A stretch of 37,593 bases of DNA from Dehalococcoidia bacterium (GTDB lineage Bacteria; Chloroflexota; Dehalococcoidia; GIF9; UBA5629), in the NCBI GenBank assembly GCA_016927965.1, contig JAFGLP010000031.1:1-37593 (forward strand), written 5' to 3'. Position 1 is the stretch's first letter; each line of letters opens with the position of its first letter. A program made the position numbers and the translations under genes. A model generated the notes under the pieces. That model saw nothing but the letters and a program-made list of their open reading frames with translations, ran no database searches and was not told the DNA's origin. Below, one piece after another: positions 18,878 to 27,577 of this stretch.

Positions 18878-21800
18878 TCATTCGCTGCGGGACTTGACCA
18901 ATTCATCAAGCAACCACTTTAACCGTTCTTTCCACTGATCGCTAAACGCTTTAATATCGATATGTATTTGCCTGTTGCCGACTTTAATCCCCCTTCCCCT
19001 TACCACAGCAGTAAATCTTTCTGGTATTGCAGCATGTTCACTGACTGAAATCATTATCTGATCGTCATTGCGGAAAACAGATTCAACTTCTGCACGGAGA
19101 GCCAGACAACGCAATTCGACCATATAAAGCAAATTGGCGCACTCATCCGGCGGTTCCCCAAATCTATCATGTATCTCGTCGCTGATTATATTTACACCTT
19201 CCATTTCCCTAGTTTTTGCCAGACGCTGATATATATTAAACCTGGTACGTGTATCACCGATATACCATTCCGGAATAAAGACAGGGATTTTAAGATCTAT
19301 TGATATGGGAGGTACTTCATTCCTCTGATTAGCACTCTGCCCGGCACGTTTTGCCTTTAACTCTTCAACCGCTTCGGCCAGCATCTGGCAATAATAGTTA
19401 AAACCTACGGCAGCTATATTACCGCTTTGTTCCACTCCCAACAGGTTGCCTGCGCCCCTGATCTCAAGGTCTTTCATAGCAATTGCAAACCCGGCTCCCA
19501 ATTCAGTAGCCCGGGCTATGGTCTTCAATCTTTCACGCGCCTGATCTGTTAAACTCTTTCCGGAATTAAAGAGAAAATAAGCATAAGCCACATTAGCACC
19601 CCGCCCAACACGCCCGCGAAGCTGATATAATTGCGTAAGTCCCAGTTTATCAGCATTATCCACCACAATCGTATTGACATTGGGCATATCCAGGCCGGAT
19701 TCAATAATAGTCGTGGTAACCAGCACATTACTTATTCCCGCCACAAAGTCAGCCATTACTTTTTCCAGCTTTTCCTCATTCATTTGTCCGTGTGCAACTG
19801 CGATTTTAGCTTCAGGAATAAGATCACCAATCTTATCAGCCAGGCTGTCAATACTGTGCACACGATTATGCACGATAAAAACCTGCCCGTCACGTTCCAT
19901 CTCGCGCAATACGGCCTCACGCACCATTCTGTTTTGAAACTCGCCCATATACGTCATGATCGGCAGCCGGTTTTCCGGAGGGGTCTCAATGGTACTCAAG
20001 TCTCTTATTCCAGATAATGCCATATGCATGGTACGGGGTATGGGAGTCGCACTTAAGGTCAATACATCCACCGTTTTACGCATCTTTTTAAAATACTCTT
20101 TATGCACAACCCCGAACCGCTGTTCCTCGTCAATTATCGCCAAACCCAGGTCCTTGAAAACAACATCCTTTTGCAGCAGCCTGTGCGTGCCGATACAGAT
20201 ATCCACCGTCCCTTCGCCAAGTCTTCCAATCACTTCGGTCTGTTCTTTATGCGAACAGAACCTGCTGAGCATTTCAACTTGAATAGGAAAAGCCTTCAAC
20301 CTGTATTTGAAAGTATCCATATGCTGTTGTGCCAGAATTGTGGTCGGGACCAGTACCGCCACCTGTTTCCCATTCATGACAGCTTTAAAAGCAGCACGTA
20401 TGGCAATCTCCGTCTTGCCATAACCTACATCTCCACAAACAAGCCTGTCCATAGGCCGGGAAGATTCCATGTCTGATTTAACTGCGTCCACGGCAGCAAG
20501 CTGGTCAATCGTCTCCGCATACGGAAAAGAGGCTTCGAGTTCCTTTTGCCAGAGTGTGTCTGGAGAAAACGCTACCCCACAACCAACCTCCCTACCAGCA
20601 TACAATTCGATCAATTCACCAGCTATATTTACTACCGATTCTTTAACTTTCTGGCGTGAACGGTTCCACTCCTGTGATCCGAGACGGCTAAGAGCCGGAG
20701 TACGTTCTCCTCCTCCAATGTACAGGCTGACCCGGTCTACCTGTTCTACGGGCACGTATAGGGTATCCTGCCCAGCATATTCAAGGATAAGGTATTCCCT
20801 CTCTACCCCGGCGCTCACCTTTCTGGTCACACCCGCAAAACGGCCGATGCCGTGTTCCACATGCACAACTAGGTCACCAATACCTATGTCATTGAGAAAC
20901 CAGTGATGCCTCACCGGCCGCGGCTTTACACTGCTCCGCTGTTTGATGATTCCAAATAACTCCAGATCGGTCAGAAACAGCATCTCTCCTTCTATCCGCC
21001 AGCCGCCATTCACCGAGCCTTGCAAAAGGGTCAATGCCCCCTCGGGCGGCACCTCTTCAAGAGATTTTATCGGATATACATCTAAACCATGCTCTAACAA
21101 TAGCTCGCGCACACGGTCCGCCTGCATACTGGCAATCAAGACACGGTTATTATCGGCTCTCAGATCAGGCAGATTATCCATTAAGGCCGTAAACCTGACT
21201 GCATAATTGGGAGCAGCCTCAATCGGCATCCGCATTTCGGCGCCAGCTAACGCCGCATCGGCGCTCCACTCATTCAATTCGACAATGTGGTCCAGCCTTA
21301 CCAACTTGTCCGCGATCTCTTTCCAACCAAAATAGGTCAACTGCTCTGCACTATTTACCTCATATTCATCCTTTGTTTTTAAACCGGCGGATTGCTCTTC
21401 GATCCGTTCAACTTCAGCCTGTATCTGAGTCGAATCATCCAGTATTAAAATTGCATTATGCGGCAGATAATCCAACAAATTTGCGTTACCAGCGGCAGCT
21501 AATTCTTTGGCTGGGTAGATTATTACAGACGGGAGATGAGACAATGAACGCTGCGTTCGTGAATCATATTCTCTTATACTCTCCACTTCATCACCCAGGA
21601 ATTCTACCCTTACCGGTTGCTCACGATCTGCCGGAAAGATATCTACAATTCCTCCCCTTTTTACAAAAGTACCGGGCACTTCAACAACCTGATCATATTC
21701 ATAACCAATCGATTGCAGCTTTTCAAGCAGCACCGGTTGCTTGATCTCCAGTCCTTTGTATACATCAAGCCGTCCTGATATAAGATCATTGCTGGTAATC

Positions 21801-22216
21801 GACCGGTTGGCCAGTGAAAGAGCACTGGCAACAACAAACGGGGTAACTTGCGAGTCACGACTACCGGGGTGCCAATCCAGCAACTGTGATAATATGCGTA
21901 ATCTCTCTGAATTCACTTGAGGATCAATGGACATCGTGCTGGACAGTAAATCCACCTCTGGAAAATATCGGATACAGTTTTCAGCAGCAACCCATAATTT
22001 CATCTGCTCATAACTTCTCTTGGCCGATTCGGGATGGGCGGAAACAAACAGTACGGGGCTACGAATAACATCATAAATGGAAGCAGTGAAAATACTGTAT
22101 GCCGTCCCAGGCAGGCTGATTACTGTTTTGCTCTTACTGTTATTTAATAATAAGGAACAAATCTTCCTGAACTCAGGCATATTTTCCATCAGGTCATTTA
22201 GGCAGTATAAATTCAT
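18878..22216 (-). CDS. mfd: Transcription-repair coupling factor Mfd
   Basis: Mfd removes RNA polymerase stalled at DNA lesions and recruits UvrA. I start it at the ATG at 22216 (MNLYCLNDL), giving 1112 residues. An upstream TTG would run translation through a strong hairpin. Domains in order: a UvrB-like N-terminal part, the RNA-polymerase-interaction domain (VVHVEHGIGRFAGV...GQDTLYVPV), then a superfamily-2 translocase. The translocase has Walker A GDVGYGKTE, the DEEQ box (IIDEEQRFGV), LSATPIPRTM and the QLRGRVGR motif. A C-terminal TRCF domain follows. It converges on the ACP-like gene with a 15-base gap. Confidence 0.98.
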   Translation of the reverse strand: MNLYCLNDLMENMPEFRKICSLLLNNSKSKTVISLPGTAYSIFTASIYDVIRSPVLFVSAHPESAKRSYEQMKLWVAAENCIRYFPEVDLLSSTMSIDPQVNSERLRILSQLLDWHPGSRDSQVTPFVVASALSLANRSITSNDLISGRLDVYKGLEIKQPVLLEKLQSIGYEYDQVVEVPGTFVKRGGIVDIFPADREQPVRVEFLGDEVESIREYDSRTQRSLSHLPSVIIYPAKELAAAGNANLLDYLPHNAILILDDSTQIQAEVERIEEQSAGLKTKDEYEVNSAEQLTYFGWKEIADKLVRLDHIVELNEWSADAALAGAEMRMPIEAAPNYAVRFTALMDNLPDLRADNNRVLIASMQADRVRELLLEHGLDVYPIKSLEEVPPEGALTLLQGSVNGGWRIEGEMLFLTDLELFGIIKQRSSVKPRPVRHHWFLNDIGIGDLVVHVEHGIGRFAGVTRKVSAGVEREYLILEYAGQDTLYVPVEQVDRVSLYIGGGERTPALSRLGSQEWNRSRQKVKESVVNIAGELIELYAGREVGCGVAFSPDTLWQKELEASFPYAETIDQLAAVDAVKSDMESSRPMDRLVCGDVGYGKTEIAIRAAFKAVMNGKQVAVLVPTTILAQQHMDTFKYRLKAFPIQVEMLSRFCSHKEQTEVIGRLGEGTVDICIGTHRLLQKDVVFKDLGLAIIDEEQRFGVVHKEYFKKMRKTVDVLTLSATPIPRTMHMALSGIRDLSTIETPPENRLPIMTYMGEFQNRMVREAVLREMERDGQVFIVHNRVHSIDSLADKIGDLIPEAKIAVAHGQMNEEKLEKVMADFVAGISNVLVTTTIIESGLDMPNVNTIVVDNADKLGLTQLYQLRGRVGRGANVAYAYFLFNSGKSLTDQARERLKTIARATELGAGFAIAMKDLEIRGAGNLLGVEQSGNIAAVGFNYYCQMLAEAVEELKAKRAGQSANQRNEVPPISIDLKIPVFIPEWYIGDTRTRFNIYQRLAKTREMEGVNIISDEIHDRFGEPPDECANLLYMVELRCLALRAEVESVFRNDDQIMISVSEHAAIPERFTAVVRGRGIKVGNRQIHIDIKAFSDQWKERLKWLLDELVKSRSE

Positions 22217-22231
22217 AGCTAAACACACATA

Positions 22232-22256
22232 GGGCTGGCCGTTAACGGCCCAGCCC
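22232..22256. other. Strong hairpin just upstream of mfd
   Basis: A nearly perfect 12-bp inverted repeat, GGGCTGG-CCGTT / AACGG-C-CCAGCCC with a single bulged C, lies 16 bases ahead of the mfd ATG. Neither strand has a T-run after it, so it is not a standard terminator. In the mfd leader RNA it would form a stable hairpin next to the ribosome site and could limit translation. Confidence 0.6.
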
Positions 22257-22308
22257 TGTGGTGATTTTAGCATGCAGCTTAATTGTCAACAAACATACTT
22301 TATTTATC

Positions 22309-22337
22309 TTGAATATTAGAGTTAGCTATCTTACAAT
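22309..22337 (+). promoter_or_regulatory. Promoter for the Lrp-like effector-domain gene
   Basis: TTGAAT (22309-22314) and TACAAT (22332-22337) are 17 bases apart, five of six matches to TATAAT and four of six to TTGACA. The gene starts 38 bases further on behind a good GGAGGTG site. Confidence 0.6.
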
Positions 22338-22374
22338 TATCATAATACTGCGGTGATCATAATGGAGGTGAAGG

Positions 22375-22614
22375 ATGCCAAACAGGAAAGCATATGTGCT
22401 GATACTGGTGGAAACAGGGAAGGCAGAAACTGTGGTTGAAGCCTTGCGCAGTAAACCGGGGATTACGGAAGCGGACATGGTTGTGGGACCTCATGATGTA
22501 GTAGCAATACTGAACGGTCCCGACGCTGAAGCTATTGCCAGGATAGTAGTGAATGATATTCAATCTACCCGCGGAGTACAGCGGACCCTTACTTATATGG
22601 TCATTGGACAATAG
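22375..22614 (+). CDS. Stand-alone Lrp/AsnC effector-binding (RAM) domain protein
   Basis: The 79 residues match only the C-terminal ligand-binding half of Lrp/AsnC regulators: AYVLILVETGKAETVVEALR, the GPHDVVAILNG segment and a closing TYMVIG. No helix-turn-helix is present and there is no room for one, since the ATG directly follows AATGGAGGTG. Such free domains form dimers or octamers that bind small molecules, often amino acids, and may modulate a separate regulator. The target here is unknown. Confidence 0.88.
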   Translation: MPNRKAYVLILVETGKAETVVEALRSKPGITEADMVVGPHDVVAILNGPDAEAIARIVVNDIQSTRGVQRTLTYMVIGQ

Positions 22615-22702
22615 AACAGGAGTTTGAGCAATAGCTCTGATTCATATATTATTTGAAAAGCCTGTTTCTATTCAGGCATGCTGGCATTTTTAGAGGCACA
22701 GA

Positions 22703-23194
22703 TTGGCAGGTAAGAACCTTAACAGCACTATTAAGCTGATTATCAGCTTGGCAGCCTGTGTATGTTCCGGACTGATAGGGTCAATTTTTACCCATGGGTC
22801 CGTGTCAACCTGGTATACGTTTCTTGAGAAACCTGCCTTTACACCGCCTGACTGGCTGTTTGCACCGATGTGGTTTCTCCTGTATATACTCATGGGCATA
22901 TCAGCATTTCTGGTCTGGCGAAAAGGTCTCTCACAATTCCACGTTAGAGAAGGGCTGGTAATCTTCCTGATTCAGTTAATTCTTAACGCCTTCTGGTCAT
23001 TCGCATTCTTCGGCCTGAAATCAACCGTGGCCGGTTTATTGGTCATTGTACCGCTGTGGACAGCAATTCTTCTTACTATAATTAATTTCTACCGCACCTC
23101 TAAAATCGCTTCTTTTCTGTTGATTCCTTACATTCTCTGGGTCAGCTATGCTACAGCCCTGAATTTTTCCATTTATTTGTTAAATCCCAGCTAA
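22703..23194 (+). CDS. tspO: TspO/MBR family membrane protein
   Basis: TspO proteins are five-helix membrane proteins that bind porphyrins and related ligands. The 163-residue protein shows five hydrophobic segments and the family's WYTFLEKPAFTPPDWLFAPM stretch, followed by FLLYILMGIS and a later NAFWSFAFF. Translation starts at TTG behind TAGAGG. With a corrinoid-uptake locus in the same window, a tetrapyrrole-related role is tempting, but nothing in the immediate neighbourhood shows this. Confidence 0.93.
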   Translation: MAGKNLNSTIKLIISLAACVCSGLIGSIFTHGSVSTWYTFLEKPAFTPPDWLFAPMWFLLYILMGISAFLVWRKGLSQFHVREGLVIFLIQLILNAFWSFAFFGLKSTVAGLLVIVPLWTAILLTIINFYRTSKIASFLLIPYILWVSYATALNFSIYLLNPS

Positions 23195-23241
23195 AACGCA
23201 ACCTCCAGATGACATACCAATTGTTTATTCCACTTAACCTC

Positions 23242-23934
23242 TCATTTAATGCAATAAAAGCCAGCCTGCATATAGGAATACCAGAAAAGCTCCACAACCA
23301 AGAAACCGCATTCACGCAGAAGTACCAGATGTTCTTCCACCGTAATAGGAAAGTATTCTACCCCGAAACGGCGCAGATGAGCCTCAGCTTCATCAACGGG
23401 CTTGCCTGAGGCCACCTGGAAATTTTTCCAGTTGGCTTTGCCCATTTCTATTCCGAATGAGCTTAAGGGCCTGATATTTTCGAAAGTTATATATAATCCA
23501 CTCTCTTTAAGAAGTTCATAGCAATTTTGGATTGCTCTGATCCTGCCTTCCTCATGCATGTAATGATGGCACAATACCGATGTAATTACATCCGGATGCT
23601 CGCCTTCTGCAAGAACAATATCCTGGGTTTTACTTGCCGGCAGTAATCTGCATCTGCCCGCATAACAATCTTCCAGTTTGTTTCTGGCAACCTCCAGCAT
23701 TTCCATAGAAGGGTCGGCTATAATAAATAAAGTCCCTTCAAATTCCGGCAGTGCTTTTGCTGCCAGCGTCCCCGTTCCACACCCGGTATCCAGCCACACT
23801 CCAGGCTGGCGGCCGGTCGCCTTAACAAGGTTGATAATTTCCTGATGAAATTGTTGATAATAAGGGATGGTCGCATTTACATGCTCGTCATAAAACTGAG
23901 GATTTTTCTGCGCGGGTTTGCCATTTTTAAACAC
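23242..23934 (-). CDS. Class I SAM-dependent methyltransferase
   Basis: The 230-residue protein has the class I fold: motif I LDTGCGTGTLA, then IIADPSMEMLEVAR (motif II acidic residue), and VITSVLCHHYM as motif IV. The substrate cannot be told from sequence. It starts at GTG behind an excellent GGGAGGTG site and converges on tspO with a 47-base gap. It appears to be a single-gene unit. Confidence 0.88.
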   Translation of the reverse strand: MFKNGKPAQKNPQFYDEHVNATIPYYQQFHQEIINLVKATGRQPGVWLDTGCGTGTLAAKALPEFEGTLFIIADPSMEMLEVARNKLEDCYAGRCRLLPASKTQDIVLAEGEHPDVITSVLCHHYMHEEGRIRAIQNCYELLKESGLYITFENIRPLSSFGIEMGKANWKNFQVASGKPVDEAEAHLRRFGVEYFPITVEEHLVLLRECGFLVVELFWYSYMQAGFYCIK

Positions 23935-23965
23935 CGGTCACCTCCCGCCAATATTTGATTACCAC

Positions 23966-23994
23966 TTTAATAATAATGTCCCAGCTATTATAAT
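23966..23994 (+). promoter_or_regulatory. Possible promoter for the DUF3795-nadC pair
   Basis: TATAAT (23989-23994) is perfect, with TTTAAT at 17-base spacing as a weak -35 box. It would give a leader of about 20 bases before the AGGAG site of the Cys-rich gene. Confidence 0.35.
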
Positions 23995-24020
23995 TCAGAC
24001 ATCAATACAGGAGTAGTCAA

Positions 24021-24257
24021 ACGAAAATCGGTGTCTGCGGCATAGCCTGCGAAAAATGCCCGAGGATGAGAAAGGGCATCTGCCCGAACGGGGAAAGCGG
24101 TTGCAGTCCCAGGGAAAATCCCTATTGCGCCGTTTCTTCCTGTGCCTATAAAAAAGGCGTCAGGCTTTGTTTTGAGTGCGCAGAATTCCCCTGCGCAGTT
24201 ATCAAAACCGGACCGGTCAGCTACGGGTATTGTGAATATCTCGCTGGCAAAGGATGA
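24021..24257 (+). CDS. Small cysteine-rich DUF3795-like protein, apparent ACG start
   Basis: Reading upstream from the first in-frame ATG (24066), the frame continues without stops through KIGVCGIACEKCPR, the usual N-terminus of this Cys-rich family. No ATG, GTG or TTG exists in frame there. An ACG at 24021 lies seven bases after a perfect AGGAG (24009-24013), so the natural start seems to be ACG, or an ATG changed by one base. From ACG the protein has 78 residues and 11 cysteines, including CxxxCxxC, and ends TGPVSYGYCEYLAGKG. Metal binding is likely; the function is unknown. It is followed closely by nadC. Confidence 0.75.
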   Translation, partial: TKIGVCGIACEKCPRMRKGICPNGESGCSPRENPYCAVSSCAYKKGVRLCFECAEFPCAVIKTGPVSYGYCEYLAGKG

Positions 24258-24263
24258 AAAACC

Positions 24264-25121
24264 TTGAATTTAACTGACTACATGCCCCATATCGAAGAAC
24301 TTATCGAGAATGCCATTGATGAAGATATGCCTGCCGGCGACGTTACAACCGATTCATTAGTCCCTGCCCATAGCAAAGGCAAAGCCGATTTTCTGGCCAA
24401 GTCCAGTGGAATACTGGCCGGTATCGATATAGCAAAGCTGGTATTTCTTAAAGTCGACCCTTTCCTTAAATTCTTGGCATTTATCCGGGATGGGAGTCCT
24501 CTAAAACCGGGGGATATCCTTGCCACAGTGGAAGGGGATGTTGCCGGCATCTATAAAGCCGAGAGAGCCTCGTTAAACTTCCTGCAGCATCTGAGCGGGA
24601 TCGCTACATATACACATCTTTACGTTGAAGCGGTCAAAGGTTTACCCGTTAAAATCCTTGATACACGTAAAACGATTCCCGGTTTACGTATACTGGAAAA
24701 GTATGCTGTATTAATGGGAGGCGGGCAGAATCACCGGTTGAATCTAAGTGACATGGCATTGATCAAAGATAATCATATCGCCATCCTTCGCAGGCAAGGG
24801 CTGAGCATTAAAGAAATCATACAGAAAGCGCGTTCCAGCGTGCCTGGCCACATTAAAATTGAAATTGAAACAACCAGCACAAAAGAAGCTCTTGAAGCAG
24901 CCCGTGCGGGAGCTGATATTGTCATGCTGGATAACATGGATGTTAATGACATACAAAAAGCCGTAAAACTTATAAACCGTAAGGCAATTACTGAAGCTTC
25001 CGGCGGAGTTAACCTGGACACTGTTCGTGCAATAGCCATGACAGGAGTAGACTGGATCTCAGTAGGGGCTATTACCCATTCTGCCAAAGCGCTGGATATA
25101 AGCCTGGATATACAGACCTAA
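24264..25121 (+). CDS. nadC: Nicotinate-nucleotide pyrophosphorylase (quinolinate phosphoribosyltransferase)
   Basis: NadC turns quinolinate and PRPP into nicotinate mononucleotide in de novo NAD synthesis. The 285-residue protein has the family's segments: DVTTDSLVP near the start, ERASLNFLQHLSGIAT, DTRKTIPGLRILEKYAV, the GGGQNHRLNLSDMALIKDNH substrate-binding region, IEIETTS and GVDWISVGAITHSA. The start is TTG behind AAAGGATG; an ATG six codons later is the alternative. nadA and nadB are not adjacent. Its stop is only two bases from the convergent cbiO stop. Confidence 0.97.
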   Translation: MNLTDYMPHIEELIENAIDEDMPAGDVTTDSLVPAHSKGKADFLAKSSGILAGIDIAKLVFLKVDPFLKFLAFIRDGSPLKPGDILATVEGDVAGIYKAERASLNFLQHLSGIATYTHLYVEAVKGLPVKILDTRKTIPGLRILEKYAVLMGGGQNHRLNLSDMALIKDNHIAILRRQGLSIKEIIQKARSSVPGHIKIEIETTSTKEALEAARAGADIVMLDNMDVNDIQKAVKLINRKAITEASGGVNLDTVRAIAMTGVDWISVGAITHSAKALDISLDIQT

Positions 25122-25123
25122 AA

Positions 25124-25855
25124 TCAGCAGATGATTTTCTGCCTGTTATCTCCCAATCCATGTTCGTCCAACAACGCCTCATTACCCAGAATCTCTGCCG
25201 CACTCCCGTCAGCAACAATTTTTCCTTCGTTGAGTATGACCACCCTGTCACAAAGACACTTAACTAGATCCAAATCGTGGGATGCCACGATCCGTGTAAC
25301 CGGCAGACTCTTCAATAGCTCAATCAGCGACCATTTGCCGCGCGGATCAAGGCTGCTGGTCGGCTCATCCAGCGCCAGTACCTCCGGATCGAGAGAAAGT
25401 ACGGTCGCAATTGCGATCCTTTTTTTCTCCCCAATGCTGAGATGATGCGAAGATCTTTTTTCATAAGCCGACATTCCTACTTTCTGCAGGGCCGCCTCCA
25501 CACGCATGGAAACCTCATCCTTCGAGTAACCCATATTAACAGGGCCAAAAGCAACATCTTCAAACACGTTAAGCGAAAAAAGCTGGTCCTCCGGGTCCTG
25601 AAAGACCATGCCCACCTTCTTTCTGATCTCCCTTATGTTTTTATCTTCCACGGGTAGCCCGCAAACTCTAATCCCCGACTCACTGCGAAGTATACCGTTT
25701 AAATGCAACAACAGCGTCGATTTACCTGCTCCGTTAGGACCGATCAGGCCGACACTCTCGCCTGCATATATTATCAGATCAATGCTATCCAGGCCGCGCT
25801 GACCATCGGGATACACGTAAGTAAGCTCTTTGATTTCAATTATTTTTTCAGGCAC
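25124..25855 (-). CDS. cbiO: ECF-type cobalt/nickel transporter ATPase CbiO
   Basis: CbiO powers the energy-coupling-factor transporter. The 243 residues show Walker A GPNGAGKSTLL, the Q-loop VFQDPEDQLF, the signature LSIGEKKRIAIA, Walker B VLALDEPTSSLDP and the switch His (VASHDLDLV). DPEDQLF is characteristic of ECF ATPases. It starts at GTG four bases after cbiQ. It is the last gene of the fur-cbiMNQO cluster. Only one ATPase is present, so a homodimer is likely. Confidence 0.96.
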   Translation of the reverse strand: MPEKIIEIKELTYVYPDGQRGLDSIDLIIYAGESVGLIGPNGAGKSTLLLHLNGILRSESGIRVCGLPVEDKNIREIRKKVGMVFQDPEDQLFSLNVFEDVAFGPVNMGYSKDEVSMRVEAALQKVGMSAYEKRSSHHLSIGEKKRIAIATVLSLDPEVLALDEPTSSLDPRGKWSLIELLKSLPVTRIVASHDLDLVKCLCDRVVILNEGKIVADGSAAEILGNEALLDEHGLGDNRQKIIC

Positions 25856-25859
25856 TGTA

Positions 25860-26630
25860 TCACCACCATAGAATTGCGGGGCACACCAGTAAAATAACGA
25901 GCATCGCTGAAAAATAGGCGTCCGCCGGGCGGAAATGGAATTTATTCAGTGTCTGGATCTCCCCTGTATAACCTCTTGAAAGCATAGCTGCATAGATCCT
26001 CTCACCGCGTTCATAGCTTCGGATAAATAGTATGCCGATCATATTGCCCAATGTCTTAAACTGACGCAGGTGATTACCACCAAAATTCCTGCTGTCCATG
26101 GCCTGTTTCATACGCATCACCTGGTCTACCAAAACAAAGATATATCTGTACATAAAGGAGATAATCAATATGAAGATGGCGGGCACTCCAAGCTGTTTCA
26201 TGGCAGACAGGGTATCCGCCAATTTTGTCGAAGAGGTCAGCAATATCAAACTCAAGATAGAGAGCCATGCTTTTATTACTACATTCACCAGCACCATGAT
26301 TCCTTCGTAGGTTACTGCAATATGCCATGCTCCCAGATTACAGCTGGCAATCTCCTGCCCCTGCTTAAAAAAAGGAATAAATAAAGCCACTACGATTACG
26401 AAGGGAAAAATGACCAGCGACCGCTTCAATACATACCATGTCGGCACCCTGGACAATAATATGAGCACTGTTACCAGTACAAAGTAGCAGGCAAATATCC
26501 TCCAGTTGCCCGGCGGTGTCAGTACAACTGCAAGTACAAAGACCAGGCAGGCCAATAGCTTGGTGCGCGGGTCCAACCGGTGCACCAGGCTATCAAGCCC
26601 GCTGTATTGATCAATAAAGCTATGCTTCAT
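25860..26630 (-). CDS. cbiQ: ECF-type cobalt/nickel transporter transmembrane protein CbiQ
   Basis: CbiQ is the T-component that couples the ATPase to the substrate-binding membrane proteins. The 256 residues contain several hydrophobic helices, the opening LVHRLDPRTKLLACLVF typical of CbiQ, and the charged coupling segments AMDSRNFGG and RSYERGERIYAAMLSRGY that contact CbiO. Its ATG lies inside the end of the upstream PDGLE gene (11-base overlap), implying translational coupling. Confidence 0.96.
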   Translation of the reverse strand: MKHSFIDQYSGLDSLVHRLDPRTKLLACLVFVLAVVLTPPGNWRIFACYFVLVTVLILLSRVPTWYVLKRSLVIFPFVIVVALFIPFFKQGQEIASCNLGAWHIAVTYEGIMVLVNVVIKAWLSILSLILLTSSTKLADTLSAMKQLGVPAIFILIISFMYRYIFVLVDQVMRMKQAMDSRNFGGNHLRQFKTLGNMIGILFIRSYERGERIYAAMLSRGYTGEIQTLNKFHFRPADAYFSAMLVILLVCPAILWW

Positions 26631-26904
26631 TCCTCGTTTTTAATAAAGCTGCCAATCCCAGGCCCAGGCCAAAAACTACCAGTGTACCTATAATGCCTGC
26701 GATAATAGTAGCCAGCGCTTCGTTGGAAACACCCGGAAAGGAGTAATCCGGTATAACCGAAAAACCAGGTTCATTTGCCTTATCTATGAATTCATGGTCG
26801 TCTGCAACCTTCTCAAGCCCATCAGGAAAAGCCGAGGCGATAGGTGAGATTAACGCTAACGCAAAGGCAATCAACAGCCCGATAATCCACCATTTTGATT
26901 TCAT
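26620..26904 (-). CDS. PDGLE-domain protein, CbiN-like component
   Basis: A 94-residue protein with two membrane helices (about 5-25 and 63-88). The motif PDGLE (27-31) directly follows the first helix. Small PDGLE proteins occur beside CbiM and take the place of CbiN/NikN in cobalt and nickel transporters. Its position between cbiM and cbiQ supports that role. It does not resemble classical CbiN closely, so I leave out a gene symbol. Confidence 0.87.
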   Translation of the reverse strand: MKSKWWIIGLLIAFALALISPIASAFPDGLEKVADDHEFIDKANEPGFSVIPDYSFPGVSNEALATIIAGIIGTLVVFGLGLGLAALLKTRNEA

Positions 26905-26920
26905 ATTATCTCTTTCCTCC

Positions 26921-27559
26921 TTAAGCCATCTGCAATTTCAGAAGGTCCGCCCTGGTAGCCATAATCAAGCCCAGAACAGCTACAGTGATTAAGCCTTCGC
27001 CAATGCCAATAAACATATGTACGCCCCCCATGGCTAAAACGGCAACTTCCCATGGTGAAGTACCTGAAATTGCAAGCTCTGCAGCACACACCAGCGACGC
27101 CATAACAACCGAGACCCAGGCCGCTATACCTCCTCCCACCAGTGTACCGGCCTTGCTGTGTTTAAACAGGGCATCTATACCTTTATATATATAGAAGCTA
27201 ACAAATCCACCTACCAATCCCATATTCACAATATTGGCTCCCAATGCCAGCAGTCCGCCATCCTGAAATACAAGACACTGGACAATCAATACACTGCTTA
27301 ATATGAGAACAGCCGACCATGGCCCCAGCAAAATAGCCGCCAAACAGGCTCCTAAAAAATGCCCTGAGGTGCCGCCGGCAACCGGAAAATTCAGCATTTG
27401 CGCTGCAAATATAAATGCAGCCAGCACACCCATCATTGGGACCTGCTTATCACCCATTTTCTTATTGGTCACTTTCACGGCTACCGCTATGGCGCCGACC
27501 GCGACCGCTCCCGTAACAATTGCTACAGGAGCACTTACAAAACCATCAGGAATATGCAT
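26921..27559 (-). CDS. cbiM: Cobalt/nickel substrate-binding membrane protein CbiM
   Basis: CbiM captures the metal ion; its N-terminal residues, with His2, form the metal site. The 212-residue protein starts MHIPDGF exactly as the family requires, behind AAGGAG. It has GVLAAFIFAAQMLNFPV, GTSGHFLGACLAAI (conserved His) and FQDGGLLALGANIVNMG, and about six membrane helices. Co2+ and Ni2+ cannot be told apart with certainty. The nearby corrinoid genes favour cobalt. Confidence 0.96.
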   Translation of the reverse strand: MHIPDGFVSAPVAIVTGAVAVGAIAVAVKVTNKKMGDKQVPMMGVLAAFIFAAQMLNFPVAGGTSGHFLGACLAAILLGPWSAVLILSSVLIVQCLVFQDGGLLALGANIVNMGLVGGFVSFYIYKGIDALFKHSKAGTLVGGGIAAWVSVVMASLVCAAELAISGTSPWEVAVLAMGGVHMFIGIGEGLITVAVLGLIMATRADLLKLQMA

Positions 27560-27577
27560 GGACAGACTCCTTGATAT

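Noticed and set aside
22217..22273. N-terminal extension of mfd from an upstream TTG
   Set aside because: It would translate through the strong hairpin and adds residues unlike the family; the ATG at 22216 fits better.
22650..22690. GCCTG...CAGGC hairpin as a terminator after the RAM-domain gene
   Set aside because: The stem is only five bp and the nearby T-run does not follow it directly on the plus strand.
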